From positions 3,968,001-4,032,000 of the forward strand of contig CAUWAG010000003.1 in the NCBI GenBank assembly GCA_963556695.1: a stretch of DNA of 64,000 bases, written 5' to 3'. Numbering within the stretch: position 1 is the first letter of the stretch; each line of letters starts with the position of its first letter. Position numbers and translations under genes: made by a program. Positions 42,041-53,460 of this stretch are shown in pieces. The notes under the pieces were generated by a model. It saw nothing but the letters and a program-made list of their open reading frames with translations, was not told the origin of the DNA and did not search any database. This DNA comes from Anthostomella pinea. Lineage: Eukaryota; Ascomycota; Sordariomycetes; Xylariales; Xylariaceae.

Positions 42041-43702
42041 TCACAATGATTCCAGCATCTCACAATAGACCTCCTCAATCTGCATCGTGCGTGTCGGACG
42101 CCAGTCCGAGTCGAACAGTTGGAGAGCGAAGTATGATTCCGCATCATACGCTTTGCTCTCCTTTAAAGCCTTGAGTGCAGTCTCTGTCCCAATGTCAGCA
42201 CTGAAACTCAATGGCTCTTCCTGAGTTAATTATCGAACCCTTCTCTGTGACCCATAGGCCCATTTCTTCCATATACTCCGCCTGCGCATGGTCCAGGTTA
42301 GCCGTGGCTATAACAGAGGGATCCGACCAATCGAGCTTGAATGGCACATGGCCATGACACTGATGATGGAAGTAGGCCAACAGTGTCTTGGCACCAGCTT
42401 GGAAGCCTTCAAGCAATGGGTAGTTCGAGTAGTACTCCTATGCTCTTCTATCAGCCGGTGTCAGAAGCGTTCAGGGGGTGGAGCTTACCTCGAGTGAGTT
42501 CCGCACAGCAAAGTCGTGGTCGTGCGCTGTGGCCAGGTCGTAGTTGCTCAACAACACGAATATACACAGGAATGCGGTAAACCATTTGCCTTTGGCTCCG
42601 TCATTAACAAGTGCCTGAAGCTTTTCCTGTATTCGAAGACAGAGGGGTGCCAAGACCGACTTCATCACCAGCTGGTCGATTTGGGCATCCATGACTGGGG
42701 AGACCGGGGTTCTGCCGTTGAAGGGACACTCTGGAGACAGGAGAGGGTGGTCTTCCGTGGGGTTGTGTCCCAGAGACTCATCGCCCGAGGCGCACCATGG
42801 CTCCTCGAGCAGACGGCTGGCAACCCAGAACAAGAGAACGTCGTACAGGAGTATTCGCTCTGCATGTGATTGCTGACACCGATGGTCAACCTCCATATAG
42901 TTAGTGCCTGAAGGGGAGACTTACCTGTTTGTGCTCTATGGTGTAATCGATTATCTCGAAAGTGGCTCGCACAATGGGAAGCCGAGTGCCAGTGAACGCC
43001 TTGACATACTGCCCGGCGTGGGCTCGGATGTGCCCTTCGATGCCTTCAAGTGCAAGATCCATGCACTCTATAGCATAGGGGGCACACACCACTCTCTGCT
43101 GACCCAAGGAAGTGTTCCAAGTATAATCGAGGACGTCGCCAGGCAATGGGTCGAAAAGCCGAACTGTTACCTCCACAGAGGAACTTCCCACGTATTGTGT
43201 CAGTTTCGTGGTCTTCGGAGAGGTTCGCCATAAGGGTATATCTTTGTCGAGGGAGCGGTCGGTCCACCGGAACTCGGGTGTAGACGCTAATCATCCAGGT
43301 CAGTACTGAGTCTCGAGGGGGTAATAGTGACCACCTACACTGTCGAAACAACCTAATGTCCTTGATCTTGTTATGGGCGTCGAGTCCATGGAGATTTGGG
43401 ACGGGGAATTGCACCGAAAGAAGCTGATGCCCTTTGCCCGCGAGAACAAGCATCCCTTTCTCCACGCGTATAGCATCCATTACGGCGTCTTGTTGGTCAC
43501 CTTGGGATGTGTCCTTGGCCAAAGGGAGGAAGCGAGCCGTAGGGGGCTGATAAGTGCCTTGTTCGTCAACAAGCACACTGGCCTCGATCGTATAGCCGTT
43601 CTCGGGACCGTCGTATTCAGGGAGGCTTGTCAACATGTCAGAGTACTTGCCATATACTTGGCACTGTGCTTGGGACCCAACGGGAAGGTTGGGACGCTCC
43701 AT
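42041..43702 (-). CDS. unknown protein, paralogue 2 lacking the cysteine cluster
   Basis: Five exons, 43702-43339, 43286-42925, 42872-42489, 42437-42239 and 42183-42041, all phases closing at 483 aa. From exon 2 on it aligns with the gene at 20611-22651. Two exons have exactly the same length in both (384 and 199 nt), intron phases match, and segments such as AGAKTLLAYFHHQCHGHVP and FALQLFDSDW correspond to AGAKTLLTYFHHGCKEHVP and FTMQLFESEW. The N-terminal 120 residues are different: no CX2C cluster, no KRYR repeats, but EYDGPENGYTIEASVLVDEQ and a run of beta-type sequence. No stop or frameshift was seen, so it is probably expressed. It neighbours the dioxygenase, monooxygenase and dehydrogenase genes. 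Function unknown; a regulatory or partner-binding role is inference. Confidence 0.75.
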
Positions 43703-43915
43703 GATGGCAGGTAGAGGATCTGGATCGAGGATTTGTCTGGGCTGTGAGCTGGCACTCCTTCTTTCAGGGGAAGCGAAGTAATGGGAGTAAGAAAGAGAAC
43801 ATCAGGAAGATCTCCAGGGGTTGATCAGGCGGCGGGTCTTTCCCCTCAGCGGTCATCTCGAATTCAGTGATTCACAGAGGAGGCAAACTTGACATTGTTT
43901 TCGCCGCCAATCTTG

Positions 43916-43983
43916 ATAGCGCTCAGCCCCCTGCTCCTCACGATATCAAATGAAGTGGCTCAGACGGCGGGATCCAGGAGAGC
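43916..43983 (-). repeat. dispersed segment A, copy 2
   Basis: Inverted copy of 35508-35575. A few substitutions, mostly transitions. Confidence 0.85.
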
Positions 43984-43985
43984 AC

Positions 43986-44091
43986 TACCAACCTACATGT
44001 AGCGCCCGTCCACTAACAGGTTACAGGTCAGGGTCCATGTCCTTTTGGAATCACGATCTGTCAGTTAAGGAAAGAGCCGGCATGCGCTGTT
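43986..44091 (-). repeat. dispersed segment B, copy 2
   Basis: Inverted copy of 35586-35694. On the minus strand B comes before A, the opposite of copy 1. Confidence 0.85.
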
Positions 44092-44341
44092 CGACTCAAA
44101 GCCTTTTGATGTATCAACGCTAGGTACGAATGATTCTAGAGCCCATAGTATGTATGTACTGTGTTGTGCTTGGCACATTGCCGCCTAGGCGTGAGCCACG
44201 GCATCTGTCTCAAAGTTCGCTTGCATGGGTATAGCGTAAAGTCTCCAAGACGAGATCGTCTCATTCACCCCATATGATCAGACCCCCATATGTCCATCGT
44301 TATGCACATGTCCCCCCTGTTTCCCTGTGTAGATGAACGCC

Positions 44342-47221
44342 TCATCGCAGTCCGCCAGCGCCCTTCTCCACGACAAAGGCGACTGGACGTCTCGCGCGCC
44401 TATTGCGCACGCCCCGGGGTGGAATGACGATCCTCTTTCTCATGGCAGCCGCTTCGGGCTTGCCATCGGCATTCTCGTCGAAGCCCCATCGCGTAACACC
44501 ACCAGCGTTGACCCAGCCCTCCAGATTGCGGCATTGGCTGATATCCGTCCATGCCAATCTGCCACAGCCATCGAGGACGCTCTCGATGCCGACAGCGGTC
44601 ACGCGAACACACCCTCTGACACTCAGGCGCTCGAGTCCGTTGAGGTGCAACGCAATGCAGGCAAGACTGTTATCGCTGACAGCGCTGCCACAGAAGGCCA
44701 TCTTGAGTTCGCGTAGTTGGGGGAGACCCAGAGCAACGACCTCTGTTGCCGTGTCTGACAGCGCACAGCAGAACGACAGGTCCAGATGCGTCAGCGCCTT
44801 GGCCGAGTTGACGAGCGCCACAATGGCGTTGTCCGAGAGATAGGTACAGTCGGCCAAGCACAGGTGCGAAAGGTTGACGAACCGAAACTGCGCCCAGGAT
44901 TGGAAGCCGGCGTCGGTGATGGACGTACAGCGAGTGAGGGATATGGACTGCAGTCGGTTCGATGCATGGGCTGCCATGTGCGCCATCGAACGGTCGGTGA
45001 TGTGCTTGCAGTACGAGAGATTGAGACGCTTGAGCTTCGGACACCCGATGACGGTGCCTGGAGGAGGTAGGGTGACTGTCTGTGTCTGGGTCTTCTTCTG
45101 ACCCTTGAGACGCGAGGACGAACTTGCTATCACCACCTGCTTCGTGGCCTGAGGAGGGTGATCCGGCACGACCCAGCCCATGACCCGGGCCAGCAGGTTA
45201 TCGCCGACTTTACGACAGTTGCTCCAATCAACCTCCTCGAGGTCTTTAGCATGGTCACTCATATCCAAGATCTGGTTGGCCGAGACATCCCACACTGACT
45301 TCATCTTCCACGTCTTCACGTTCTTGCCGCACATCTTCCACAAGGCCGAGAATCCTTCGTCGGTAACATGGAAACAGTTGCTTACGTCTACCGAGATCGG
45401 TCGCGGTCCAAGAAAGGGCGCGATTGTTTGGATGAGCACCTCGTCGGTGACGGTGCGATTGTATGGGGCCAAGTCCACGTGCAAGCCCAGTTTTGGTGAA
45501 GTTGCCGTGATAGTCCGCCAATGTGATGACAATTGTCTCATGCGGATGAGATTCGCTATGTCGAGGTATTGGAAGATAGAGACCAAGATATCATCAGGGA
45601 GAAGCGGCTCCGAGCTGGGATGAGGCCGTCTCGGTAGCAGCCTGGCCTTCTTTGCCGGCCCTTCCGAGTCCGGGGACGACAAGGCCGGTATGGAGAATCG
45701 CACGGGCGTAAACGTATCGATCATGCGCACCCGGATGCCGTTGGTGGTGGGCGTGCCGGGCGAGTCGCCAGGTGGAGTCGGGGGAGCGAGAGATCCTCTG
45801 CGGCGGTTGCGCAGGTTCTCCATGTCCACACTGAGGTACGGATCGGGGTCCTTGGGTTTCATCCGGTCTGACTCGTCCTTGATAGGTGAAGCTGGCTTTG
45901 AGGGTGTGGTGAAGGTGACTAGTGGCGCGGTTCTCGTCGGCGTCGACGGCGAGTTGCTCTTTTCTGGTTTCTGTACGTTACTCATTTCGATGTCCTCGTC
46001 GCCTGTCCTGATCCGGTTCCTCGCCGTCTCCTCAACCTGCTTTCTGATACCAGGCGGACACCGCTTCCACAGCCCATCCAAAGCCTCACCGCTGATCATG
46101 AGACACTCAACGGTCGTGATGGATTTGACCGTCGCCGTTCGTCGGAGTGATAGACCCAGGCTGGCTACCTCGCCAAAGTACTGGCCTTGTCTCAGACGTG
46201 GTCTAATTAGAGACGAACGCGTCGCCCTTTTTGGCTGTTGCCCCTCCGGTGCTTCGTGTATGACTTCTGCCTCCCCACGCACAATGAAGAATATGTCGTT
46301 GCCCGAGGTCCCTTGGCGGATTATATCGGTGAAGGGAGAGTAGGTCTTGGGCTGCGCACTCATGCCGAGAAAGTGCAGGATGTCAGGAGGGAGCGCCGAG
46401 AATAGGGGAAGCTCCTTGAGAGTCTGCCGGACGTTAACCAGGCCGCTGCCCAACGCGCTGCCCGTGGTCAAATCTTCGATGACGCCTGGGCTGGGGGATT
46501 TTCTCTTCTTCGTGTTCACCACAGCGCCCTCTTTGATGATGCCCACCTCGCCCGTTGAGACTTCCCCGGGCGCTGCCTCTCGTGTTGCCGTTGGCCCTTT
46601 CACATTCTTCCCTTCATGTGCGCGTTCTTGTCGCTTTTTGTTCAGGATTGTCAGACGTTCGTGGGCTTCGTGGCGGATTGCCTTTTCCATGTCGGGAAAT
46701 CCGGGCAGCTCCAAGGAGAGATCCTCCTTCTTAAGGACGAGGAGAAGACATTTCGTTCGCGCAATGATGGTGGCTGTTCGCGGCATGTTCATGAGGACTC
46801 CGATCTCGCCGAAGAAGGAACCCGGTTTGAGTTCTGCGTACACAGCTTCCCCGTCACGGGATGTCACAGCAACAACGCCACGGACCAGCCAGTACATTGC
46901 CTTTGCTTCATCTCCCTCGGTCAGGACGTGATCATGCGCCGAGTGAATCTGGGGTCTTAGATGCTTGCCAATGGCTACCAGGAACTCCTCGGGCGCGGTC
47001 ATGAAGAGTGGGAAGGACCTCATGCGATCAACCATGTCCAGCGGCATGTCCGGAATGGTCGAGGCCGTGAGTGGAGATGGACGAATCGGCCGTGTTGGGT
47101 TCGTCTCGACATTGAAGGACCTGATCAAGGAGGCCGAGTCGGGAAGCTGGCCAGTAGCTGGATGGTGAGCCAGGGCCCTGTAGGGCGAAGGCGGAGAATG
47201 TGAGCCTCTATTCCGCCTCAT
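44342..47221 (-). CDS. F-box/LRR protein with two cyclic-nucleotide-binding domains
   Basis: Single exon, 959 aa. Two cNBDs: residues about 65-190 (GSFFGEIGVLMNMPRTATI) and about 265-395 (GQYFGEVASLGLSLRRTATV). Both keep the phosphate-binding-cassette FGE and the arginine before TA, so nucleotide or ligand binding is plausible. A disordered proline/serine linker (about 410-535) leads to an F-box at about 538-585 (LLPDDILVSIFQYLDIANLI) that would bind Skp1. About a dozen cysteine-containing LRRs follow at about 605-935, with repeated C-x-x-I-T/L-x-D patterns such as LSYCKHITDRSMAHMA. The arrangement implies an SCF ubiquitin-ligase adaptor gated by a small ligand. Known proteins of this architecture occur in filamentous fungi; targets are unknown. 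The start is the ATG next to an RRNRG basic leader. Confidence 0.9.
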   Translation of the reverse strand: MRRNRGSHSPPSPYRALAHHPATGQLPDSASLIRSFNVETNPTRPIRPSPLTASTIPDMPLDMVDRMRSFPLFMTAPEEFLVAIGKHLRPQIHSAHDHVLTEGDEAKAMYWLVRGVVAVTSRDGEAVYAELKPGSFFGEIGVLMNMPRTATIIARTKCLLLVLKKEDLSLELPGFPDMEKAIRHEAHERLTILNKKRQERAHEGKNVKGPTATREAAPGEVSTGEVGIIKEGAVVNTKKRKSPSPGVIEDLTTGSALGSGLVNVRQTLKELPLFSALPPDILHFLGMSAQPKTYSPFTDIIRQGTSGNDIFFIVRGEAEVIHEAPEGQQPKRATRSSLIRPRLRQGQYFGEVASLGLSLRRTATVKSITTVECLMISGEALDGLWKRCPPGIRKQVEETARNRIRTGDEDIEMSNVQKPEKSNSPSTPTRTAPLVTFTTPSKPASPIKDESDRMKPKDPDPYLSVDMENLRNRRRGSLAPPTPPGDSPGTPTTNGIRVRMIDTFTPVRFSIPALSSPDSEGPAKKARLLPRRPHPSSEPLLPDDILVSIFQYLDIANLIRMRQLSSHWRTITATSPKLGLHVDLAPYNRTVTDEVLIQTIAPFLGPRPISVDVSNCFHVTDEGFSALWKMCGKNVKTWKMKSVWDVSANQILDMSDHAKDLEEVDWSNCRKVGDNLLARVMGWVVPDHPPQATKQVVIASSSSRLKGQKKTQTQTVTLPPPGTVIGCPKLKRLNLSYCKHITDRSMAHMAAHASNRLQSISLTRCTSITDAGFQSWAQFRFVNLSHLCLADCTYLSDNAIVALVNSAKALTHLDLSFCCALSDTATEVVALGLPQLRELKMAFCGSAVSDNSLACIALHLNGLERLSVRGCVRVTAVGIESVLDGCGRLAWTDISQCRNLEGWVNAGGVTRWGFDENADGKPEAAAMRKRIVIPPRGVRNRRARRPVAFVVEKGAGGLR

Positions 47222-48149
47222 GGCTGCTCACGAGCCCCTGGCTGCCTGCCCGATATGATATTCCCGGTATCTGCCAGTCCCAGGTCCCAGGTCCCGATCC
47301 CGATCCCAACCAAGGACGTTTGACCTCCTCTTACGTGTGTGGAACCCCTGGCGTCGCCCTTGGTGTTTGGGGATCTGGAGAAGCTGTCACGCCTGGTGAG
47401 CACGGCTCATGGCGGGAAGCGTGGTGGTGGTGGTAGTTGTTCGTGGATCGTACCGACGAGGTTCGTTCGAAGTTGATTCCTGTGGTGGGCAAATCTTGGT
47501 CAGTCTCCATGCTTGCGCAATGCAGTGTCAGGCAGGCCGCGAGTCTGATACTTACGACCTGGCGATCAGCAAGGCAAGCAAGTTGAACCACCTAGATTGG
47601 CCGAGTGTGCCGAACGAGGAGGCGAGAAGGCGAGACAGGAGACGGGAAGTAGGAGACTGAAGCCGGCGGCTTTGCCAGTGTGTAGCTATGTTGCATACCA
47701 CAGCACAGAGCGCAAGCGGTCACGCGACACAACGGAGGACTCTTTGGGGGGTTGACGGGCATGTGTAATGGACAATGGGCAATGGACACTGGGGAGCAAT
47801 GGAGCATGGACTTATGGTCCCGAATTCAAGATTATCCCAACAGCAGCAGCGGCTCTAGCACTACCCAGCAAACAGAAATAGATGTGACAAACATACAAAT
47901 CAGGTTGCCGTCTGGGGCATGGTGGCGCTCCCAAGGAGACCGCGAACGAACCGTAGTAGAGGTGAAGGTGTAGTAATATGTCGCTTTCTTTGTTGTGTGG
48001 AAGTTGTCGCATGCGCGGCTGCAGGCAACCAGGCGGAGGCGGAGTCGGCTGCGCTGAAGAGGGTATTGTGAGAAGATCACAGTATGTATGTACCTAATGT
48101 AGAGGTTGTGTGAGTGTGTATGTACCAGGAAGCAGAAAATCAGACTGTT

Positions 48150-48193
48150 TGTATGTATGTATGTATGTATGTATGTATGTATGTATGTATGTA
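48150..48193. repeat. TGTA microsatellite, about 11 copies
   Basis: Uninterrupted tetranucleotide TGTA for 44 bases, in the upstream region of the F-box/LRR gene. Confidence 0.95.
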
Positions 48194-49220
48194 GGTATGT
48201 ACGTAGAGTAGTAGAGAAGGCGACAGGAGGATGTGAAGAAGATTACATTGACCCAGAGAGCTACCGGTAGCTAGGTATGTGTCGAGGAACAGACTGTACC
48301 TACTTGTGCCCCTAACCTACATACAGTACCCGGACTAGAGCGTGTCTGAGACAACACGTTTGTGAATTGGTGCAGATTCTAGCTGCCTACCTAGGTACTT
48401 ACCTTAGGTGCCGACTGTGGAGTAGAAGCTCGACACTTGCAAGCCTTAACTCAGGTAATATGTATTTCCATCAATGCACCTCCTATCTACTCCTCGTCTC
48501 TCTTTGGTGATGGCACTGGGGTTATCCGGCGCGACGTCAGAGAGAGGAGAAGCACAGGCACAGGCACAGCGACTACGGGAGTGCGCTGGGAGCACAGGGA
48601 CATCAGAGCTTCAGCACGGAGCACATGAGACAGCGTGAAAGGGCACTGGGGCCTCTTGCTGCCGCCTCCACTGCGAGGGAGGGCCCGCGCCACGGATCAA
48701 GCGACATGACCGTCATGACGACAGCGACAGGGTAGCGCCACCACAGTAGGGCTAACTTTAGCATCAGACCTGACGGGGTGGCCGATGGGATCATCTGAAA
48801 GACGTGTATGCCATGCTTCAGCTATTCAACTTATGTTACACACCCAGATCAGAGTGAAAATTAGATGTAGGTAGCTATGCAAGTAATAATAATAGTAGGA
48901 TGCTGATGGGGCATATGCAATGCAAGCAAAGCAGACAGACAGTAAGTGGATGAGCCACCAACAAAGAACACATAATAGAATGAACAACCAAAATAACTGC
49001 ACGCATATGCAGCAGAGACTGCCTCCTCTGTTTCATCAATGGGGGCTGTAGCTGTCACAGCCTGTCAGAGCCTACTTGCCTGCTTGCTCACCTCATAAGC
49101 ACCTTATAAGTTAGTTTCATCGCTATCTAATAAAGGTCAGGCTCCGTCCAAAAAGTTGATGTACTGGCGGGCTCTCCGGTTGGTCAACTGAAGGTAGATA
49201 CCGAACATCGTCTTGGTATT

Positions 49221-49236
49221 ATATATATATATATAT
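49221..49236. repeat. AT dinucleotide repeat
   Basis: Eight AT units inside a longer AT-rich stretch (49217-49253). Confidence 0.9.
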
Positions 49237-52089
49237 TTATATATTCATATATGACTTTGCCGCCGGAAGAGTGCGATTACAACTCCCCGTGTCTGGTCAG
49301 GCTATTCAGGATCCCAAGGACAGCCTAGGGCGGCGTAGGGCGGCGTAGATCAGCAGCTGGGCCGCTTGATCATGGAGCGGCGGTCCTTTCACTGCGACTC
49401 TGTTGCCACTAGCCGGGATAGGCGTGACAGGATGGTGGAGAAGAAAACGCCGAGAAGACCTATGGAAACCTTCTCGAACACCGAGACAGTCCAGGGTCGA
49501 AGTCTAATGTATGAAACTATTTTAGGCGAGGGATGACGAGCGTCGAGCACAGAGGACCAACGTTGTCTTGTTGCCTGCGGCTCGTCTCGCGCTCACAGTC
49601 TTGTGTAAGCCAGCCACCCACAGGAAATGCGCGATGACGATGACCATCGCGCAGGAGTTATACATATCCAATGGCTGCTGACCCCAGACCGTCTCGGTCG
49701 ACAAGTCGGGGGCTCCCGAGCAAAATGATAAAAGCAGCGATCTTCTACTTGATGGCTGAACCGTTGGGCTGAAGTATGATTGACCACATGGCTTGAACGA
49801 GCTCAGACCCTCAACGGCCATGCAGGAGGAGTGAGAGGTACGTCGTAGGCATGCATCGACGTCATGTTTACCAAGACGGGTCACAGAGAAGGGTCGCGGG
49901 ACTGCTTGCAAAGAACACCTCACGGTGGGTGCAATCTACCTACTCGATGAAGGAGAAGCAAAGAGGCCACGATCGACTCTGTGTGAGCACGACATCGTGT
50001 CCTCCTCTACCCCGTGCCTGCCCCCCTGTCCGAGACCTGCCGGAACCCCTGCGAATTCGAACTTCCCATAGGCCAAGGCGTTTTGAAGCCTTCGAGAAGA
50101 ATTCTAGCGCCCGCCCCCTTCTCCGCCACACATGATCCCGCTCCTTGCTCCATCCGTCGCATCTCGCTCCGACCTGCGTTGCAGCCGACCGCCGCCTCCC
50201 GAGGTATCGTATTCTTCGCCTGCTCTTTTTGTCTCCTGCAGTCTGATAGGTGCCTCAAGCCTTTATCTGACCCGACGCTAGATCACAGCAACTTGCCGTA
50301 GGACGGACCCTCGGCCAGTTCGTATTTCTGGCGACGCCTTTCCTCCTATTGCTCTTGGAGTGTGAACGGGCAATTCCTTGCGTTACGTTTCGGCCGGTTC
50401 CGCGCCTCGATCTCGGTGTGACGCCAAGGATAACTGCCAGACAACCATGAGCTTCTCGGGCGGCCTGTCTCCCCCGTCATGGTACTCTACCGTACCATGG
50501 TAGCCTCGGTTCTCGAAGCATTCCATGCAGAATGAGTTGCTTGGAGCGTGCCGTGAACCGTTCGTGGGTGTCAGTGGACGTGGGACTCAGCAAGCCACTC
50601 GCTTAGTCGACGTATCACCGGTGACACACCATCCTTCCACGTTAAGCTCTTTGCCTCGTTGTAGCTTGGCCGTGGACTACTCGAGCTCATACAACTTCAA
50701 CGGCCTTGATAGTCATGATCATAGTCGTACGGTGGGCCTTGAACAGGAAGGTATGGCTTCAGTCATATCTCATAAGCGTGCAGCTCGTCTGACTGTCAAG
50801 GTTGCGATCAGACGATAGTGGTCTTGCCATTTCGTTGCCTGGCAACATACATGACTCGAAGCCCTCGGTACGCTCATGGCACCGGACCAAGATCTCAATA
50901 TCCCGTCCATGGTGTCAAACGGGAAGGTGATAGTTCGTACTTCAGGACGGCTAGCAATAATCCACGTGCTACCGGAACTTCCGTGAGCCTCTCTATCCTC
51001 CGCGTGTTGATTCATATCGGCATTACAGAAGTCTTCTACGGTGCCATCCAAAGTTGTCCAGTTTGACCTCCCCATGCTTCCCCCGTTTGATTTCTCGGTA
51101 CTGGCAGGGCAAGTAGGTCTACAGTCCTGTGTCTGCCCAGACTTAGTCACAATGCACGACATACCTGCATCTTTATGCATTGCATGTGGCCGGCTTCCAT
51201 TCAAGGCACCCATCGTGGGGGTGGTGCTGCGGTACTGATTTCAGTTGTGCTCAACAGAGTGCTGATAGTACGGGCATCAAGGGTGAATACCGGATCTGCT
51301 GTTCGATATCGTTCGAGTCGAGGGAGATGGCCTAGGCCTTCATGCCTTGTTGTCTACGGAGCTCTCAGGTGTCGTGGGTTGTACAGTTTCTCATCAAATG
51401 AAGCTCTACCCCTGTTCTGCATCTGGCTGTCATGGCCCTTGAAGCACGGCATTGGTGTACTGGTGCAGAAGAGTCCAGGGGTTTGTTGCGACCCCCACGT
51501 TCAGAAGGAGGTAGTCCTCCTGGACATATCAGCTGCTGACAGATGCACGTCTGAGCCAGATGTACCTGTTACTAGGGCATTTCCTGCAACCTGTTCATCC
51601 AGCACGGAGCTCTTGAGAAACAGGAGTGGGAGGGACCTACGAGTTGCTATCCTAATCAGGCCCAAGGGTTAGGATACGGCCGCAGTGACGAGGAGGGGTG
51701 TCATCCAAGAGCTGCCGACATCGACGTCGACGTGAGGTGCATCCTTCGGAGCATAATGCCCATATACACGGGCTGGAACCCCCATGCCTGACGACGGGTC
51801 GACTGATGCGAGGCCGGAAATACTACCAGTATAAGCTGCTACGTGCATCCTCGTCACACTTGTTATCAACGAGAGGCAGCCCAGCATACTCGGATGATAG
51901 CCATACTGGGTCTTAGCTCACCTGTCTGTGGGGCTCTCCTGCGTAGCATGGCGCGCATCCGTTACCTTATGTGCCAACCTGTCAACAAATCAATGCCGAA
52001 GTCTCTGAGGCCCGCATATAAAATCCGGCACTGTGCTCTTAGTGTCGGCAACGATAACACTCTGCCATTGCATGACCTCTCCCCGTCAC

Positions 52090-53460
52090 GCCAGGAAGAC
52101 ACATAATAGATCACTGGCACTGCAGGGCATATATGCGTCCTCCATAAGTACTACCACCAGAGCTGGAGTTCTTGCAGAGTCAATACGACGACGTCACGGC
52201 CTCCGACTAGGACGAATAGACCAGAGACACCCTCTTGTTGGCAGGCTCCAAATACAAGCCCGCAAGGATCCAACAAGGCTACAAAGGAGCTTCCAGCTAG
52301 TCCCTGACTTCCAGAGACCAACACTTACCAGGCCATCATGGAAGAAGCCCCCAGTCCGCAAAGACAAAGACAAAGAAACAGAGCTCTTCAAGCAATGGCT
52401 ACAGGAGAGAAATGTGAACACTGACCTTGTCATCTACTCAGATGGATCACAATTGGTTGACCAAGGTACAACCCGCACTGGATGGGGTTACACCATCAGA
52501 AAAGGCAACACTACTCAAGAAGTATACCGGGGAAAGGGTAGACTTCTGCAAACAGAAGTAGTAGATGCTGAAGTCTATGGTGCTCTCCAAGGTCTTGCAG
52601 CAGCCAGGGCAATTGGACACAGAAAACAGCTATATGTCTGCCTGGACAACACGTCAGTGGTAGATGGGCTCAATGGGACTCCACCCGAGACATCACAGAA
52701 TATTTTTCTACGATTTCAAGAACTTGCCACAGCACACACTCCTGGAGTGACCGTCAAGTGGATTCCTGGACACAGAGATATTGATGGCAATGAAGCTGCC
52801 GACACATTAGCAAAAGAGGGTGCCATGCTGGAAACAGACACAATAAACCTTCCTATAATTTCTTGGGTCAAGAGAGATCTCAAAAGAAAGGGCAGAAAGG
52901 AGTTCAATCAATGGTGAAAAGACCAATCAGAATCTAAGTATCAAGAAGTATACTCACACGCAGTAACTGAAAAAGATCTGATATCTTTTAAGAGGAGTAC
53001 TTTACACAGACTTCTAGCGGCCAGATCTGGACATGGCGACTTTGCCAGATACCATGAACGCTTTGGGCATACAGACTCGAATGACCATTGCAGTTGTGGT
53101 GAGAAGAAAACACCACAACATATTTTCTTTTGTAAGAGACTGGGGAAAAATCGGCTGCTGCCTAGGTACTCGCCTAGGACAGCTTGTTTACAATACTTAG
53201 GGGAGAGGAGCACAGAATGGGCAAAATTCGTGGAGAAGAGCAAGTTCTTTTCAACAATCTGTCCCCGATAGATAGCTTTTCTTGAAGGACCAGATGGATG
53301 ACCCCAAGGTCATACCACCGCAACAACGGGGATGGGCCCGTGAGCGGGACTGACTGTACTTATTATCTTGAGACCTCCACAACCCTGCGATGCAGAGGCT
53401 CTGGGAGGCGTGGTTTGCACTACTGAGGAGCTACCCCCCACGTTAAATACAAAACAAACA
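52090..53460 (+). mobile_element. 5'-truncated LINE (Tad1-like), RNase H and C-terminal zinc segment
   Basis: Plus-strand coding from about 52090: a RIDQRHPLVGRL block usual before the RNase H domain of Tad-type LINEs, then RNase H with its catalytic acids in VIYSDGSQ, TEVVDAEVYGAL, YVCLDNTSVVDGL and WIPGHRDIDGNEAADTLAKE. A TGA at 52915 interrupts the frame. It continues to 53271 with HRLLAARSGHGDF, HCSCGEKKTPQHIFFC and a final stop. Endonuclease and reverse transcriptase parts are missing, as in usual 5' truncation at insertion. About 190 bp of presumed 3' UTR follows; its exact end and any target duplication were not found. Inactive. Confidence 0.85.

Larger units (their letters stand above)
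43703..44341. other. repeat-containing intergenic region
   Basis: 640 bp upstream of paralogue 2 with segments A and B in inverted and permuted order. No zinc-finger exon for paralogue 2 could be found here. Confidence 0.55.
47222..52089. other. gene-poor region
   Basis: 4.9 kb with no supported gene. Many short overlapping frames exist on both strands (the longest are about 150-165 codons near 50770-51672), none with domain features. Contains a TGTA microsatellite, an AT-rich repeat at 49217-49253 and, at the right end, the beginning of a LINE remnant. The first few hundred bases must include the promoter of the F-box/LRR gene. Confidence 0.5.

Noticed and set aside
48150..48193. Regular repeats considered as a CRISPR array
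   Set aside because: A pure tetranucleotide run with no spacers, in a fungal genome.
50770..51672. Overlapping frames of about 147-165 codons on both strands
   Set aside because: No conserved features, no matching frame continuity; treated as chance ORFs in GC-balanced intergenic DNA.
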